Origin: Acidobacteriota bacterium
GTDB lineage: Bacteria > Acidobacteriota > Thermoanaerobaculia > Multivoradales > J023
Length of the DNA stretch: 64,000 nt
Reading direction: 5' to 3'
Assembly (NCBI GenBank): GCA_029263395.1
Contig: JAJCXO010000274.1
Coordinates: forward strand, 1 to 64,000
Shown here: positions 55,579 to 63,205 of the stretch, piece after piece
How the letters are laid out: every line of letters begins with the position of its first letter
Position numbering within the stretch: position 1 is the first letter of the stretch
The notes under the pieces: generated by a model
Databases searched by the model: none
Told to the model about the DNA's origin: nothing
What the model saw: the letters and a program-made list of their open reading frames with translations, nothing else
Program-made: the position numbers and the translations under genes

Positions 55579-55611
55579 CCAACTCAATACGCCAATAGTT
55601 ATGCTAAAGTG
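55579..55611 (+). promoter_or_regulatory. Conserved 33-bp upstream block, copy 1
   Basis: These 33 bases are identical to 58293-58325, in the same place (8 bp) before the paralogous HTH-TPR gene. The block ends TTATGCTAAAGTG, where TATGCT could be a -10 box, but no sigma-70 -35 is seen at the right distance. Complete identity while flanking DNA differs suggests a selected promoter or operator, perhaps bound by the HTH-TPR proteins themselves. Confidence 0.65.
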
Positions 55612-55619
55612 AAGGCTTC

Positions 55620-57131
55620 ATGGCGTGGAAGGAGACTGAGCGGCGGTTGGTAGAGCGCTTGCAGCGGGAGCTGCGGAGCCGGTGGGGGCGTATTGCCGAA
55701 ACCGAGGCGGCGCTTGGGCTCAGTGAGGGTTATCTCAACAAGATGCTCTCCGGCCATCGGGTCTTTCGGCTCGATATATTCCTGCAAGCCATCGACTTGT
55801 TGGGGTTGGACTCTCGGACGTTTTTCGCCCAAGCTCTGGACATCTGTCCACAGAGTGACGATTTCCTGGCTCAGCTCGAGATGTTGGGTGATCGCGACAC
55901 GGCATGGCTCAAGATCGAACGTGCCACCGCCAAGCTGGTAGCGGCGGACTTTCCAGCCGTAGACCTGGAGTCCTTGGGGCTCGCATCCCTGGCGCCCTTC
56001 ACCACCGAGCTCAACGCCGAGCCCAAGCCCGCATCCTGTCGCGCTTTGGCCGACGCTGGAGAGGTTGCCGAGTTTGCCGCGCTGCCTTGTCGCGAGCAGG
56101 ACCGGCGCCTGCGTAAAACCGGTAAGTACCGCAGCTTAGCGTTCGCCCGCGCCTACCTCGAGCATCTCGACGCCTTGCGTTACGACCATGCCTCGGTTGC
56201 CGCCAAGCGTGTCACGGTGGTTTTGACCGACCTCATCCCGGCGCTTCCGGGTTCCGCGAAAGATCGGCTGGCCCTGCACTGCCTGGCGCTCGGGATTTTC
56301 GGCTCGGCTCGGCGCCACAAGGCTGAGTTCACCAGCGCTGCCCACGCGTTCCGCAAGGCGCTGGTGTTGGTGCGGCGTGCCAAGATGCGGGAAGAGACCG
56401 CAAATCTGTTGATTCGAGCCTCGTACCTGCTCAAGGATTTTGGGCAGTTCGAGCGCGCCTTGGTGTTGCTCAGCGAGGCACTGGTGACCTTCACGCGGCT
56501 CGGCTCCCGCCAAGATATGGGGCGGGTGCTGGTCGATCACGGCATGATGCATTGTTATGCGGGTGACTATGACGGAGCCATTCTCGATCTCGAACAGGCT
56601 CTGGGTTACCTTGCGGGGACCAATGAAACGTTACGCCGAACCCACCTGGCGGCCTACCAACATCTAGCGTATGCCCACGAACAGCTCGGCGATCTGGAAG
56701 CCGCTGAGCTGTGGTTGGCCCGCGGCGCCAAGGCCTGCGGGTCGAAACACAAAGTGGACCAGGCCAGACTGTTCTGGTCGCAGGGTTTGGTGGCCTTCCA
56801 GCAGGCGAGCTACCTGCGTGCCGAGGATCTGTTGCGGACCGCTCAGAGTGTTCTAGCCAGTCGCGAGAGCACCATACAGGTTGCGCTGATCACCCTCGAC
56901 CTGCTGGCTGCCCTGTTAGCGCAAGGCAAACACCAAGAAGCCACCGAGCTGGGATCGGGTATGGCTCAGTTGGTAGCCAAGTTTCGGAACAATCCCTGGG
57001 CCGAAGCCGCGCTTGTCGAGCTCCTCCGAGCGACTGTTTCCGGCAAGCTGAGCCAACAGCTCGTGAGTCAGGCCAAGTCGCGGTTGGAAGACGGCGCGTC
57101 CCGCCACGCGGCCCGCCAGCGCAGACAATAG
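55620..57131 (+). CDS. HTH-TPR cytoplasmic regulator, copy 1
   Basis: A 503-residue protein without signal or membrane segments. Residues about 15-60 form an XRE-like helix-turn-helix: RWGRIAETEAALGLSEGYLNKMLSG followed by LDIFLQAIDLLGL. The rest is helical and TPR-like. Clear TPR pairs occur at about 235-420 (FTSAAHAFRKALVLVRRAKM; FGQFERALVLLSEALVTFTRLG; AGDYDGAILDLEQALGYLAG; LGDLEAAELWLARGAK). The architecture of an N-terminal HTH plus C-terminal TPR superhelix is that of RRNPP-type receptors such as PlcR and PrgX. It is highly similar along its full length to the gene at 58334. A 28-codon peptide gene lies convergent, 177 bp downstream. Confidence 0.88.
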   Translation: MAWKETERRLVERLQRELRSRWGRIAETEAALGLSEGYLNKMLSGHRVFRLDIFLQAIDLLGLDSRTFFAQALDICPQSDDFLAQLEMLGDRDTAWLKIERATAKLVAADFPAVDLESLGLASLAPFTTELNAEPKPASCRALADAGEVAEFAALPCREQDRRLRKTGKYRSLAFARAYLEHLDALRYDHASVAAKRVTVVLTDLIPALPGSAKDRLALHCLALGIFGSARRHKAEFTSAAHAFRKALVLVRRAKMREETANLLIRASYLLKDFGQFERALVLLSEALVTFTRLGSRQDMGRVLVDHGMMHCYAGDYDGAILDLEQALGYLAGTNETLRRTHLAAYQHLAYAHEQLGDLEAAELWLARGAKACGSKHKVDQARLFWSQGLVAFQQASYLRAEDLLRTAQSVLASRESTIQVALITLDLLAALLAQGKHQEATELGSGMAQLVAKFRNNPWAEAALVELLRATVSGKLSQQLVSQAKSRLEDGASRHAARQRRQ

Positions 57132-57308
57132 TTCGCATTTGCCGTCGACTATTCGCCGCCACGGCGAGTGGGTGCTGCCGCATGAAGAACACGGGGATTC
57201 TCTCCGGGTGCACCGCTGAGCGGTTGAAGATATCCCCTCCTAAAAGAATTCATACGCTAGAAGCAACAGAGTCAAGTCTAGAGACCACGGATCTTGCTCG
57301 GCATGGGT

Positions 57309-57395
57309 TTAGCCGTGAGGCTCAATCAAGGGTCCAAGACCTAATTCACCACTCGAACACCCCGCTGCTAGTCGCTGTAAGTTGCAGTTCGCCAT
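57309..57395 (-). CDS. 28-residue peptide with one GLGPLIEPHG repeat
   Basis: A short gene with an excellent Shine-Dalgarno (AGGAGG, seven bases before the ATG). The peptide is MANCNLQRLAAGCSSGELGL followed by GPLIEPHG. It aligns without gaps to the first 28 residues of the peptide at 59854-60012, with 18 of 28 identical by my count. Its 5' untranslated region is also similar to that of the second copy. There is no signal sequence. It is convergent with HTH-TPR copy 1. It could be a pheromone precursor, a RiPP precursor or a regulator of the TPR protein. Too short for usual gene calling. Confidence 0.72.
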   Translation of the reverse strand: MANCNLQRLAAGCSSGELGLGPLIEPHG

Positions 57396-58292
57396 CCCAA
57401 CCTCCTGCGAGTAGGTCGCCAGCGGACCGCATTGTCAGTCGACGCCTACTCGGTAGGGTCCCACGGTACCCTCCACCCGCAGAAGATGGAATCACCCTAG
57501 TAATCTCTCGCTGAGAGAGCTTGCTTGAACTGCTGCGTTTCATCCAGAGATAAGCTGGCGTCAATGTCATAGGGATCTCACCTATGAGAGATCGACAAGC
57601 CAGCGAGGCAACTTGGTCGAGCTGTCCTATGGGACCCGAGCATCCCAAATCTCGACTTGTTGCAAAATCAGCTGGGAGACAAGACCCTGTTGAGGCCCAA
57701 CTGGTGATGGAGCACCAGCTGGCTGAACTGTCCGCCAACGATCGCCAACAGCTCTGAGGCCAAGGCAAAAGCGCTGATGCGTTGGGGCCGCCGCGACTCG
57801 AAAATCCTTGAGCCGCCAGCACCAACCAACAGACTGAGCAATTGAACCTCTGTTGGCACGTGTGAATCGGCCATGATCAGCCCACGAATCTCAGCGGGTG
57901 TGGTCAGCGCCTGTTGTCTGGTGGGGACGACTTGCGGTAGGTCGGCATATGCATCTCTCCTCGAGTCCGGTTTCGAGACGTAGACACGCGAGTGTGGGGT
58001 GTCGGTATGGCTCGTCTCTTCATCTGGGCGGCAGTGTTATTGGCTGTCTTGTGCCAATTGGGTGGCACTATGCGGCAAGACGGCAGGCTGGGAAAGCTCT
58101 GGTATGAAAGAAAAGCGTTTTAGGACGATAGGTCCTGTATTCGAGATAAATACACAGACTGAAGTAGAGACTCTCATCAGAGTTGGGGTAGACAGGAGAA
58201 AGCCTCTCTGCTTTTCAGATCGAACCCCTGGTTCAAAACTGCAAGAGCGCGACGGATGGGCGCAGGTGAGCGCAGATGGGCCCATGCCTCGG
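57396..58292. other. Gap between the two HTH-TPR modules
   Basis: About 900 bp. The first 150 bp are the upstream region of the 28-residue peptide gene and resemble the corresponding region at 60013-60150. The rest contains short frames on both strands (for example 57584-57757 plus, 57 codons, and 57668-57874 minus, 68 codons) without Shine-Dalgarno or recognisable motifs. They may be decayed remnants; I do not call them genes. Confidence 0.5.
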
Positions 58293-58325
58293 CCAACTCA
58301 ATACGCCAATAGTTATGCTAAAGTG
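58293..58325 (+). promoter_or_regulatory. Conserved 33-bp upstream block, copy 2
   Basis: Identical to 55579-55611. The ATG of the second HTH-TPR gene follows after 8 bp and has no Shine-Dalgarno, so if TATGCT (58314-58319) is the -10 box the transcript would have an extremely short leader. Confidence 0.65.
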
Positions 58326-58333
58326 CTGCGCAA

Positions 58334-59848
58334 ATGGTTTGGAAAGAGACGCAGCGGCAGCTGGTAGAGCGCTTGCAGCGGGAGTTGCGAAGCCGGTGGG
58401 GGCGTATTGCCGAAATCGAGGCTGCGCTTGGCCTCAGTGACGGTTACCTCAACAAGATGCTCTCCGGGCAGCGCGGGTTTCGGCTCGATATCTTCCTGCA
58501 AGCCATTGACCTGTTGGGGTTGGACTCACGCACCTTCTTCACGCAGGCCTTGGACATTTGTCCACAGAGCGATGATTTCCTGGCCCAACTCGAACTGCTG
58601 GGGGACCGTGATTCGGCATGGCTGAAGATCGAGCGTGCCACCGCCAATCTGGTGGCGGAAGACTTCCCAGCAGTGGACTTGGAGTCCTTGGATCTGGGAT
58701 CGCTGGCACCGTTCACAACCGATCTCGGAGCCGACCCAAGGCCCGCCCCCAATCGCATCATGGCGGACGCCGCTGAGGTAGAGGAGTTCGCCGAGCTGCC
58801 GTACCGCGAGCAAGACCGCCGTCTGCGTCACACGCAGAAGTACCGCAGCCTGCCTTTCGCCCGAGCCTACCTCGAACATCTCGACTCTTTGCGCTACGAT
58901 CATGCTCTGGTCGCCGCCAAGCGCGTCACCGTGGTGCTCACCGATCTCATCCCAGCTCTCCCAGGGTCCGCAAAAGAACGGCTGACCCTGCATTGCCATG
59001 CTTTGGGGATTTTTGGGTCGGCCCGGCGTCACAAAGGGGAGTTCACCAGCGCCGCGCAAGCCTTCCGCAAGGCGTTGATGTTGACGCGGCGAGCCAAGAT
59101 GCGTGAGGAGACGGCGAATCTGTTGTTGCGCGCCTCGTATTTACTCAAGGATTTTGGACAGCCCGAGCGCGCCTTGGTGTTACTCAGTGAAGCACTAGTG
59201 ACCTTCACACGGCTCGGCTCCCGCCAAGATATGGGACGGGCGTTGGTGGATCACGGCATGATGCACTGTTATGCGGGCGACTATGAAGGGGCGATTCTCG
59301 ATCTCGAGCAGGCTTTGAGTTACCTCGCAGGAACCGGTGAAACGTTGCGCAGAAATCATCTCGCGGCTTACCAAAATCTTGCCTACGCCTACGAGCAACT
59401 TGGCGATCTGGAGGCAGCCGAGCATTGTTTGGCGAATGGTGCCAAGCAGTTCGGTTCAAAGCACGAGGTGGATCGAGCCAGGCTGCAATGGTCGCAGGGC
59501 ATGGTGGCTTTCCAGCGGGCCAGTTATCCGCGCGCCGAACAGTTGCTGCGGTCTGCGCAGGGTGTTTTTGCCGGTCGCGAAGGTACTTTGCAGATCGCAG
59601 TGGTGACTCTCGATCTACTTGCTGCCTTGTTGGCCCAAGGTAAACATGAAGAAGCCGCCGAGCTGGCTTCGGGTATGGCGCAGCTCGTGGCGAGAGTACG
59701 CAACAACCGGTTGGCTGAGGCAGCTCTTGTTGAGCTCGTTCGCGCCACCGTTGCCGGCAAGTTGAGCCAGCAGATCGTCAGCGAGGTCAAAGCTCGGCTC
59801 GAAGCGGCAAACGCCTCCGCCGTCGTCAGGCGAAAGCGTCTGAACTAG
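58334..59848 (+). CDS. HTH-TPR cytoplasmic regulator, copy 2
   Basis: A 504-residue paralogue of the protein at 55620, colinear from the first residues (MVWKETQRQLVERLQRELRS) through the XRE-like HTH (AEIEAALGLSDGYLNKMLSG) and the TPR region to a basic C-terminal tail. Substitutions are spread evenly, with long identical blocks (EALVTFTRLGSRQDMG; DHGMMHCYAGDY). Its stop lies only 5 bp from the stop of the convergent 52-residue peptide gene, so the two genes are physically tied and transcripts from each probably overlap. It is probably a DNA-binding peptide or protein receptor. Homology to RRNPP regulators is by architecture only. Confidence 0.88.
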   Translation: MVWKETQRQLVERLQRELRSRWGRIAEIEAALGLSDGYLNKMLSGQRGFRLDIFLQAIDLLGLDSRTFFTQALDICPQSDDFLAQLELLGDRDSAWLKIERATANLVAEDFPAVDLESLDLGSLAPFTTDLGADPRPAPNRIMADAAEVEEFAELPYREQDRRLRHTQKYRSLPFARAYLEHLDSLRYDHALVAAKRVTVVLTDLIPALPGSAKERLTLHCHALGIFGSARRHKGEFTSAAQAFRKALMLTRRAKMREETANLLLRASYLLKDFGQPERALVLLSEALVTFTRLGSRQDMGRALVDHGMMHCYAGDYEGAILDLEQALSYLAGTGETLRRNHLAAYQNLAYAYEQLGDLEAAEHCLANGAKQFGSKHEVDRARLQWSQGMVAFQRASYPRAEQLLRSAQGVFAGREGTLQIAVVTLDLLAALLAQGKHEEAAELASGMAQLVARVRNNRLAEAALVELVRATVAGKLSQQIVSEVKARLEAANASAVVRRKRLN

Positions 59849-59853
59849 CGCCG

Positions 59854-60012
59854 TTATCCGTTAGGCTCGATCAGTGGTCCGACGCCTGGAGCGCCCTCTG
59901 GATTGATTGGGGATCCGATTCCCTTCCAACCACTGGGCTCGATCAACGGCCCGACCCCCAATTCGCCACCTGAAGCGTCCACCGCTATCCGCTGAAAGTT
60001 GCAACTCGTCAT
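59854..60012 (-). CDS. 52-residue peptide with three GxGxxIxPxG repeats
   Basis: A short gene with AGGAGG seven bases before the ATG. The peptide starts MTSCNFQRIAVDASGGEL and then contains three decapeptide-like units: GVGPLIEPSG, GIGSPINPEG and GVGPLIEPNG, joined by WK and AP. It ends directly after the last unit. The first 28 residues match the peptide at 57309-57395. No signal peptide or membrane segment is present. The repeats look like multiple copies of a mature peptide or a multi-core RiPP. Only 5 bp separate its stop from the stop of HTH-TPR copy 2. Confidence 0.75.
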   Translation of the reverse strand: MTSCNFQRIAVDASGGELGVGPLIEPSGWKGIGSPINPEGAPGVGPLIEPNG

Positions 60013-60851
60013 GCGAACCTCCTGCAAGCGGGTCGCCGTCGGACCACATCGTCAGCTGACGCCCACTCTTAGTCACCCCACGGTACTCCCTGTCAGCAGA
60101 TGATGGAACTACCGTAGTGATCTCTTTCTGAAGGAGATTAGCGGAGTATATGCGTTATTTTCAGAGATGTAATGCGACTGGCCGTATGTTGATCTTGATT
60201 AAAAGAGAGCATTCAGCCTTTGGAATACCTCAGTCGACTCTCCCTACATGTCGCGGACGTCCAAATCTCAATAGTCGCAAATCAGTCTAGGACCTGGTGG
60301 CTTGGAGGTCATCGGTCCATGGTGGGCTTCCCCGACCAGCTGATCGATAAAGGCGCCCGACAATCGACATCGTTGTACGAGAACGCTCGCGGATTGGCAA
60401 GCTGGGTTGCCTCCCCTCTGATGTAGGGGCGAGCCTTGTGTTCGCCCGGTTCGGGCTGCCTCCAACACCAAGACTCGTGACGGTTTGGACGACAAGAATA
60501 TCACCGTGGGTTTGGCACGCTGGGACGCAGTGGTTGCCTTCCAACCCCAACCGAGAACCGGCCAAATCGTTGACGATCTCGACGGTAGACACCCTAGAAT
60601 CCAATTTTTATGACCACAATGAGAACCCCTATTTCGACGGCTAGAGTCGACTGATATCCCTTGTAATCGTAAGATTCAACGGAATCCGTCCATCAAAATT
60701 AAGGTTCTAGGCTCGAGTTCTGTTCTCAGTATCTATCAGAAGACATGCGATTTATCTCTCGGATCTCGTATCTCATGAAGGGATGCTGCCACTCGAGGCC
60801 GCCAAACCATCGTCTAGGTATTTGAGACCACATATCCTCCGAAAACTCGGT
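60013..60851. other. Gene-poor stretch between the peptide module and the mobile region
   Basis: The first 140 bp are the probable leader and promoter of the 52-residue peptide gene. The remaining 700 bp hold no convincing gene on either strand. A stem-loop GGGCGA/TCGCCC (60427-60447), set in a GTAGGGGCGAGCCTTGTG context, is related in form to the dispersed palindromes at 13155 and 50803. This stretch may contain the left edge of the inserted element that follows, but no attachment site or tRNA is seen. Confidence 0.5.
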
Positions 60852-60881
60852 TTGACGGTAGAAAAAGCTGCTCTGTATCCT
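60852..60881 (+). promoter_or_regulatory. Promoter of the XRE-like gene (probably leaderless)
   Basis: TTGACG (60852-60857) and TATCCT (60876-60881) are 18 bp apart. The start codon at 60889 lies where transcription should begin, and there is no separate Shine-Dalgarno, so the mRNA is predicted to be leaderless. Confidence 0.55.
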
Positions 60882-60888
60882 CCTTTTT

Positions 60889-61449
60889 ATGAAGGACAAG
60901 ACGACCAGCGCTTCGTCCACAGCTTTGCAACGCAAGGCAGGCAGAGGCACCCGAGAGCCGATGCTGTACGACGGCCTACGAGAGGCCATCGCGAACATCC
61001 GCAAGCGCAAGGGCCTCACGCAGATCCAGTGCGCTGCGCGGACGCCGACCAGCTCGGAAGAGCATAAGAAGAGCCTGGAGAAGAAGTGGAGCCGGATCGA
61101 AGCTGGCACCCACAAGATTTTCGGGCCAGCGGAAGAGGCGCTGCTGCTCACTGGCTTGCAGTGCACCAAGCTCGAGTTGTGGGAAGAGAAGATGCGGGTG
61201 GAGCGCGACTACTACCGCAAATACGCGGCGGAGGTTGGCGAGTCCAAGCCGGGGTATGAGACGTCGGCGCTGGCGCGCCATGTCGAGCAGCTGTATCGCT
61301 TCAACGCTGAGGAGCTGCCGCCCAATGCCCAACAAGAGTTTCACGAGTTACGCAATATTGTGGTGACGCTGGTCACCCAGATCTCACATTTGATCGATCG
61401 GGTTGGAGGTTCCTACCGCGCCTACCGAGACACTGCCGCCTCCCGCTAG
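60889..61449 (+). CDS. XRE-like regulatory protein
   Basis: A 186-residue basic protein. Residues about 25-85 look like a modified XRE helix-turn-helix (LREAIANIRKRKGLTQIQCAA; KKWSRIEAGTHKIF) with an insertion of about ten residues (TPTSSEEHKK) between the recognition-helix region and the rest. A charged helical segment (WEEKMRVERDYYRKYAAEV) and a predicted C-terminal helix (ELRNIVVTLVTQISHLIDRV) follow, suggesting oligomerisation. It has its own promoter and terminator, consistent with a repressor or copy-control protein for the element downstream. Function inferred. Confidence 0.75.
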   Translation: MKDKTTSASSTALQRKAGRGTREPMLYDGLREAIANIRKRKGLTQIQCAARTPTSSEEHKKSLEKKWSRIEAGTHKIFGPAEEALLLTGLQCTKLELWEEKMRVERDYYRKYAAEVGESKPGYETSALARHVEQLYRFNAEELPPNAQQEFHELRNIVVTLVTQISHLIDRVGGSYRAYRDTAASR

Positions 61450-61486
61450 ATCCTGCCTCTCTCGCCAGGCGATGCCCAGCCTGAAG

Positions 61487-61527
61487 CCTTATTAACCGCC
61501 GATCCCGGCCGGTTAGTAAGGTTTTTT
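61487..61527 (+). terminator. Rho-independent terminator after the XRE-like gene
   Basis: A 12-bp stem CCTTATTAACCG / CGGTTAGTAAGG with one G-T type mismatch and an 11-nt loop is followed directly by six T residues. It separates the XRE-like gene from the next transcription unit. Confidence 0.93.
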
Positions 61528-61613
61528 GTGTTTAAAGAATAGATCAAAAAAACACAGTGGCCCGTGTGCTCTACTGATGGGTGAGAAATATCTGAAATTC
61601 TTTAGAATAAGGC

Positions 61614-61642
61614 TTGACAAAGATTACTGGTAGGCGTAGATT
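61614..61642 (+). promoter_or_regulatory. Sigma-70-like promoter of the putative replication operon
   Basis: A consensus -35 TTGACA (61614-61619) and -10 TAGATT (61637-61642) are separated by exactly 17 bp. Transcription is predicted from about 61649, leaving an unusually long leader of about 330 nt before the first gene at 61979. Confidence 0.8.
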
Positions 61643-61692
61643 TCTCCCCATGAGGACGCGGCGACCCCTGAGGGTCACGAGTCAAGAGTAAC

Positions 61693-61740
61693 GTCTCCAG
61701 TGAGATACGTCTCCAGTGAGATAGGTCCCGAGTGAGATAC
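61693..61740. repeat. Three 16-bp direct repeats with internal dyad (operator or iteron-like)
   Basis: Units GTCTCCAGTGAGATAC (61693-61708), the same with a final G (61709-61724), and GTCCCGAGTGAGATAC (61725-61740), followed by a truncated GTCTCAC. Each unit is partly self-complementary (GTCTC...GAGATAC). They lie about 45-90 bp downstream of the predicted transcription start, where a repressor such as the XRE-like protein or a replication initiator could bind. Confidence 0.85.
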
Positions 61741-61812
61741 GTCTCACGGACCGACGCTCAGTCTTTACCAGCTACGTGCCCATGCCGTGGATCCCGGCAA
61801 CGCCCGTAGTGG

Positions 61813-61963
61813 ACGGTTCGAACCCTTGTTCGAAAACCGTGTTCTCGCCGGCCCGTTGGGCCGTGCCCAATGGACCTAACCGGTGGACCGGTCTGCGACG
61901 GCATCACACGCCCGAGCGAGCCCGAACCACTTTGACAACGATCAACGCCCGCCTGCGCGGGCG
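61813..61963 (+). other. Multi-hairpin leader of the putative replication operon
   Basis: Four inverted repeats follow one another: 61813-61840 (11-bp stem with a two-base bulge, CCTT loop), 61849-61863 (CGGCCC/GGGCCG), 61879-61892 (ACCGGT twice) and 61946-61963 (perfect CGCCCGC/GCGGGCG with CTGC loop) ending just before the GGAG Shine-Dalgarno of the next gene. A possible 13-codon leader ORF (ATG 61650 to TAA 61691) starts at the predicted transcript end. No known riboswitch was recognised. An attenuator, a protein-binding leader or an origin-associated structure are options. Confidence 0.6.
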
Positions 61964-61978
61964 ATGGAGATAAACGGT

Positions 61979-62209
61979 ATGCATTTTCTCAAACGATGGC
62001 TCGACTGGCTTCTGAGCCTCATCGGCCTCCAGCGATCCAGCACCACACAGGGTGGAACCACCTCGTCCTATTCCACCCGGTCCAGCACCAAGCCGGACTT
62101 TCCCGAGATGAAAGCGGAGCGTACCCAGCTGTGGCCCGAGTCACCCGAGGACGCCCGCGGCGAGGAGCAACACGCCAGCGATCAACAACCCAAATCAAAA
62201 GGAGTCTGA
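61979..62209 (+). CDS. Small protein with hydrophobic N terminus
   Basis: A 76-residue protein from ATG 61979 with GGAG twelve bases upstream. The start MHFLKRWLDWLLSLIGLQ is an amphipathic or membrane-touching helix; the rest is polar, Ser/Thr/Gln/Glu-rich and likely disordered (QRSSTTQGGTTSSYSTRSS). It ends 2 bp before the next ATG, within that gene's Shine-Dalgarno region, so the two are coupled. No family recognised. It could tether the downstream protein or the replication complex to the membrane. Confidence 0.65.
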   Translation: MHFLKRWLDWLLSLIGLQRSSTTQGGTTSSYSTRSSTKPDFPEMKAERTQLWPESPEDARGEEQHASDQQPKSKGV

Positions 62210-62211
62210 CC

Positions 62212-63198
62212 ATGTCTAGTCAAAAACAACCCGCCACGCTGGTCTCCCGCGAGGTCATCCGACGTCAACGGCCATCGATCGACGTCACTACCTCGGCACT
62301 CACCTATGCCGCGGATGTGGCGCTGTCACTCGAGCCGCTGCTGGCTCAAGGGCTGCCCGAGGGTGCCACCATGCCCGATACCGAAGTCCTGCAACTCTCC
62401 GTCGGCAACCTCGTGACGCTTTATGAGGACGCGATGGAGTCGGCGGACGATGCCCATTTCACCTCCAACAGCGAACTCAATCGCCTGCGGTTGGTGCGTG
62501 ACGACACCCACGATCGGCTGTACCCCAAACTGGCGGAGATCCGCGATACCTTCGACGCGGCTTACGGCGTCGGCACCTGCCAGCGCATCTTGGGGATCGG
62601 CGTGCGGATCCCCAAAGATCCGTTGACGGTGCGTCGGATGACGGCGCGGGTGGTGGCGCGGCTCACCGCCGTCGACTTCGAACCACCACCTCGGCGCGAC
62701 GATGGCATTGCCGTCGACATTGCGGCCTGGGTGGCGGCGCTATCACCGGATCTCGAGCTGCTGAAGTCGTCCCTGGGGGGTATCGCGCGGGCGAAACGCC
62801 AGGTGGTGCGGACGCAGGAGGCGAAGAATCAGGCGGTTGAGGAGTTCGAGCGCATCTATGGACGCTGCTCGCGGTTCCTCGAAGCGCTCTACGACGTTGC
62901 CGGTCGCGACTACTTGGCTCTACGCTTGCGGCCGTCGAGTCACTCGAAGGGGAAGCCGTCGGATGATGATTCGTCGAGCGGTGGGTCATCGAACCAGGGT
63001 GGCTCGTCGGGTGAGGGTGACCCGTCGAACGATGGTCGGACGTCTACGGAGGGTGACTCGCAGACCGAGCCGCCACCTGATGATTCGACGCCGTCGGATG
63101 AGTCGACGTCGGGGGACGATTCGTCGCCTGACGATCCGGCACCGGATGAGCCGTCCGCGGACGATCCCGCGTTGCGCCCTCCAGCCGACAACCACTGA
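62212..63198 (+). CDS. Hypothetical protein of the mobile region, helical with acidic tail
   Basis: A 328-residue protein from ATG 62212 with AAAGGAG upstream. Residues 1-240 are predominantly helical (LTYAADVALSLEPLLAQGLP; LYPKLAEIRDTFDAAYGVG; AKRQVVRTQEAKNQAVEEFE) with no recognised motif. Residues 240-328 are a low-complexity Ser/Asp/Gly/Pro-rich tail (DDDSSSGGSSNQ, later DDPAPDEPSADDP). It follows the small protein without a gap and precedes the primase-like gene. Such tails occur in phage and plasmid structural or scaffold proteins; no function can be assigned. Confidence 0.75.
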   Translation: MSSQKQPATLVSREVIRRQRPSIDVTTSALTYAADVALSLEPLLAQGLPEGATMPDTEVLQLSVGNLVTLYEDAMESADDAHFTSNSELNRLRLVRDDTHDRLYPKLAEIRDTFDAAYGVGTCQRILGIGVRIPKDPLTVRRMTARVVARLTAVDFEPPPRRDDGIAVDIAAWVAALSPDLELLKSSLGGIARAKRQVVRTQEAKNQAVEEFERIYGRCSRFLEALYDVAGRDYLALRLRPSSHSKGKPSDDDSSSGGSSNQGGSSGEGDPSNDGRTSTEGDSQTEPPPDDSTPSDESTSGDDSSPDDPAPDEPSADDPALRPPADNH

Positions 63199-63205
63199 GG
63201 CGAAA

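Noticed and set aside
57346-57825. 159-codon minus-strand frame between the HTH-TPR modules
   Set aside because: It overlaps the well-supported 28-residue peptide gene in another frame and has no Shine-Dalgarno or conserved motif.
57584-57874. Two small opposing frames (57 and 68 codons)
   Set aside because: Plausible residue composition but no initiation signals and no counterpart in the second module.
59861-60076. 71-codon minus-strand frame after HTH-TPR copy 2
   Set aside because: Different frame from the repeat peptide; Arg-rich translation of the repeat DNA, while the 52-codon frame has the Shine-Dalgarno and matches the paralogue.
60287-60604. 105-codon minus-strand frame
   Set aside because: Runs through a palindromic repeat, no start signal, no recognisable motif.
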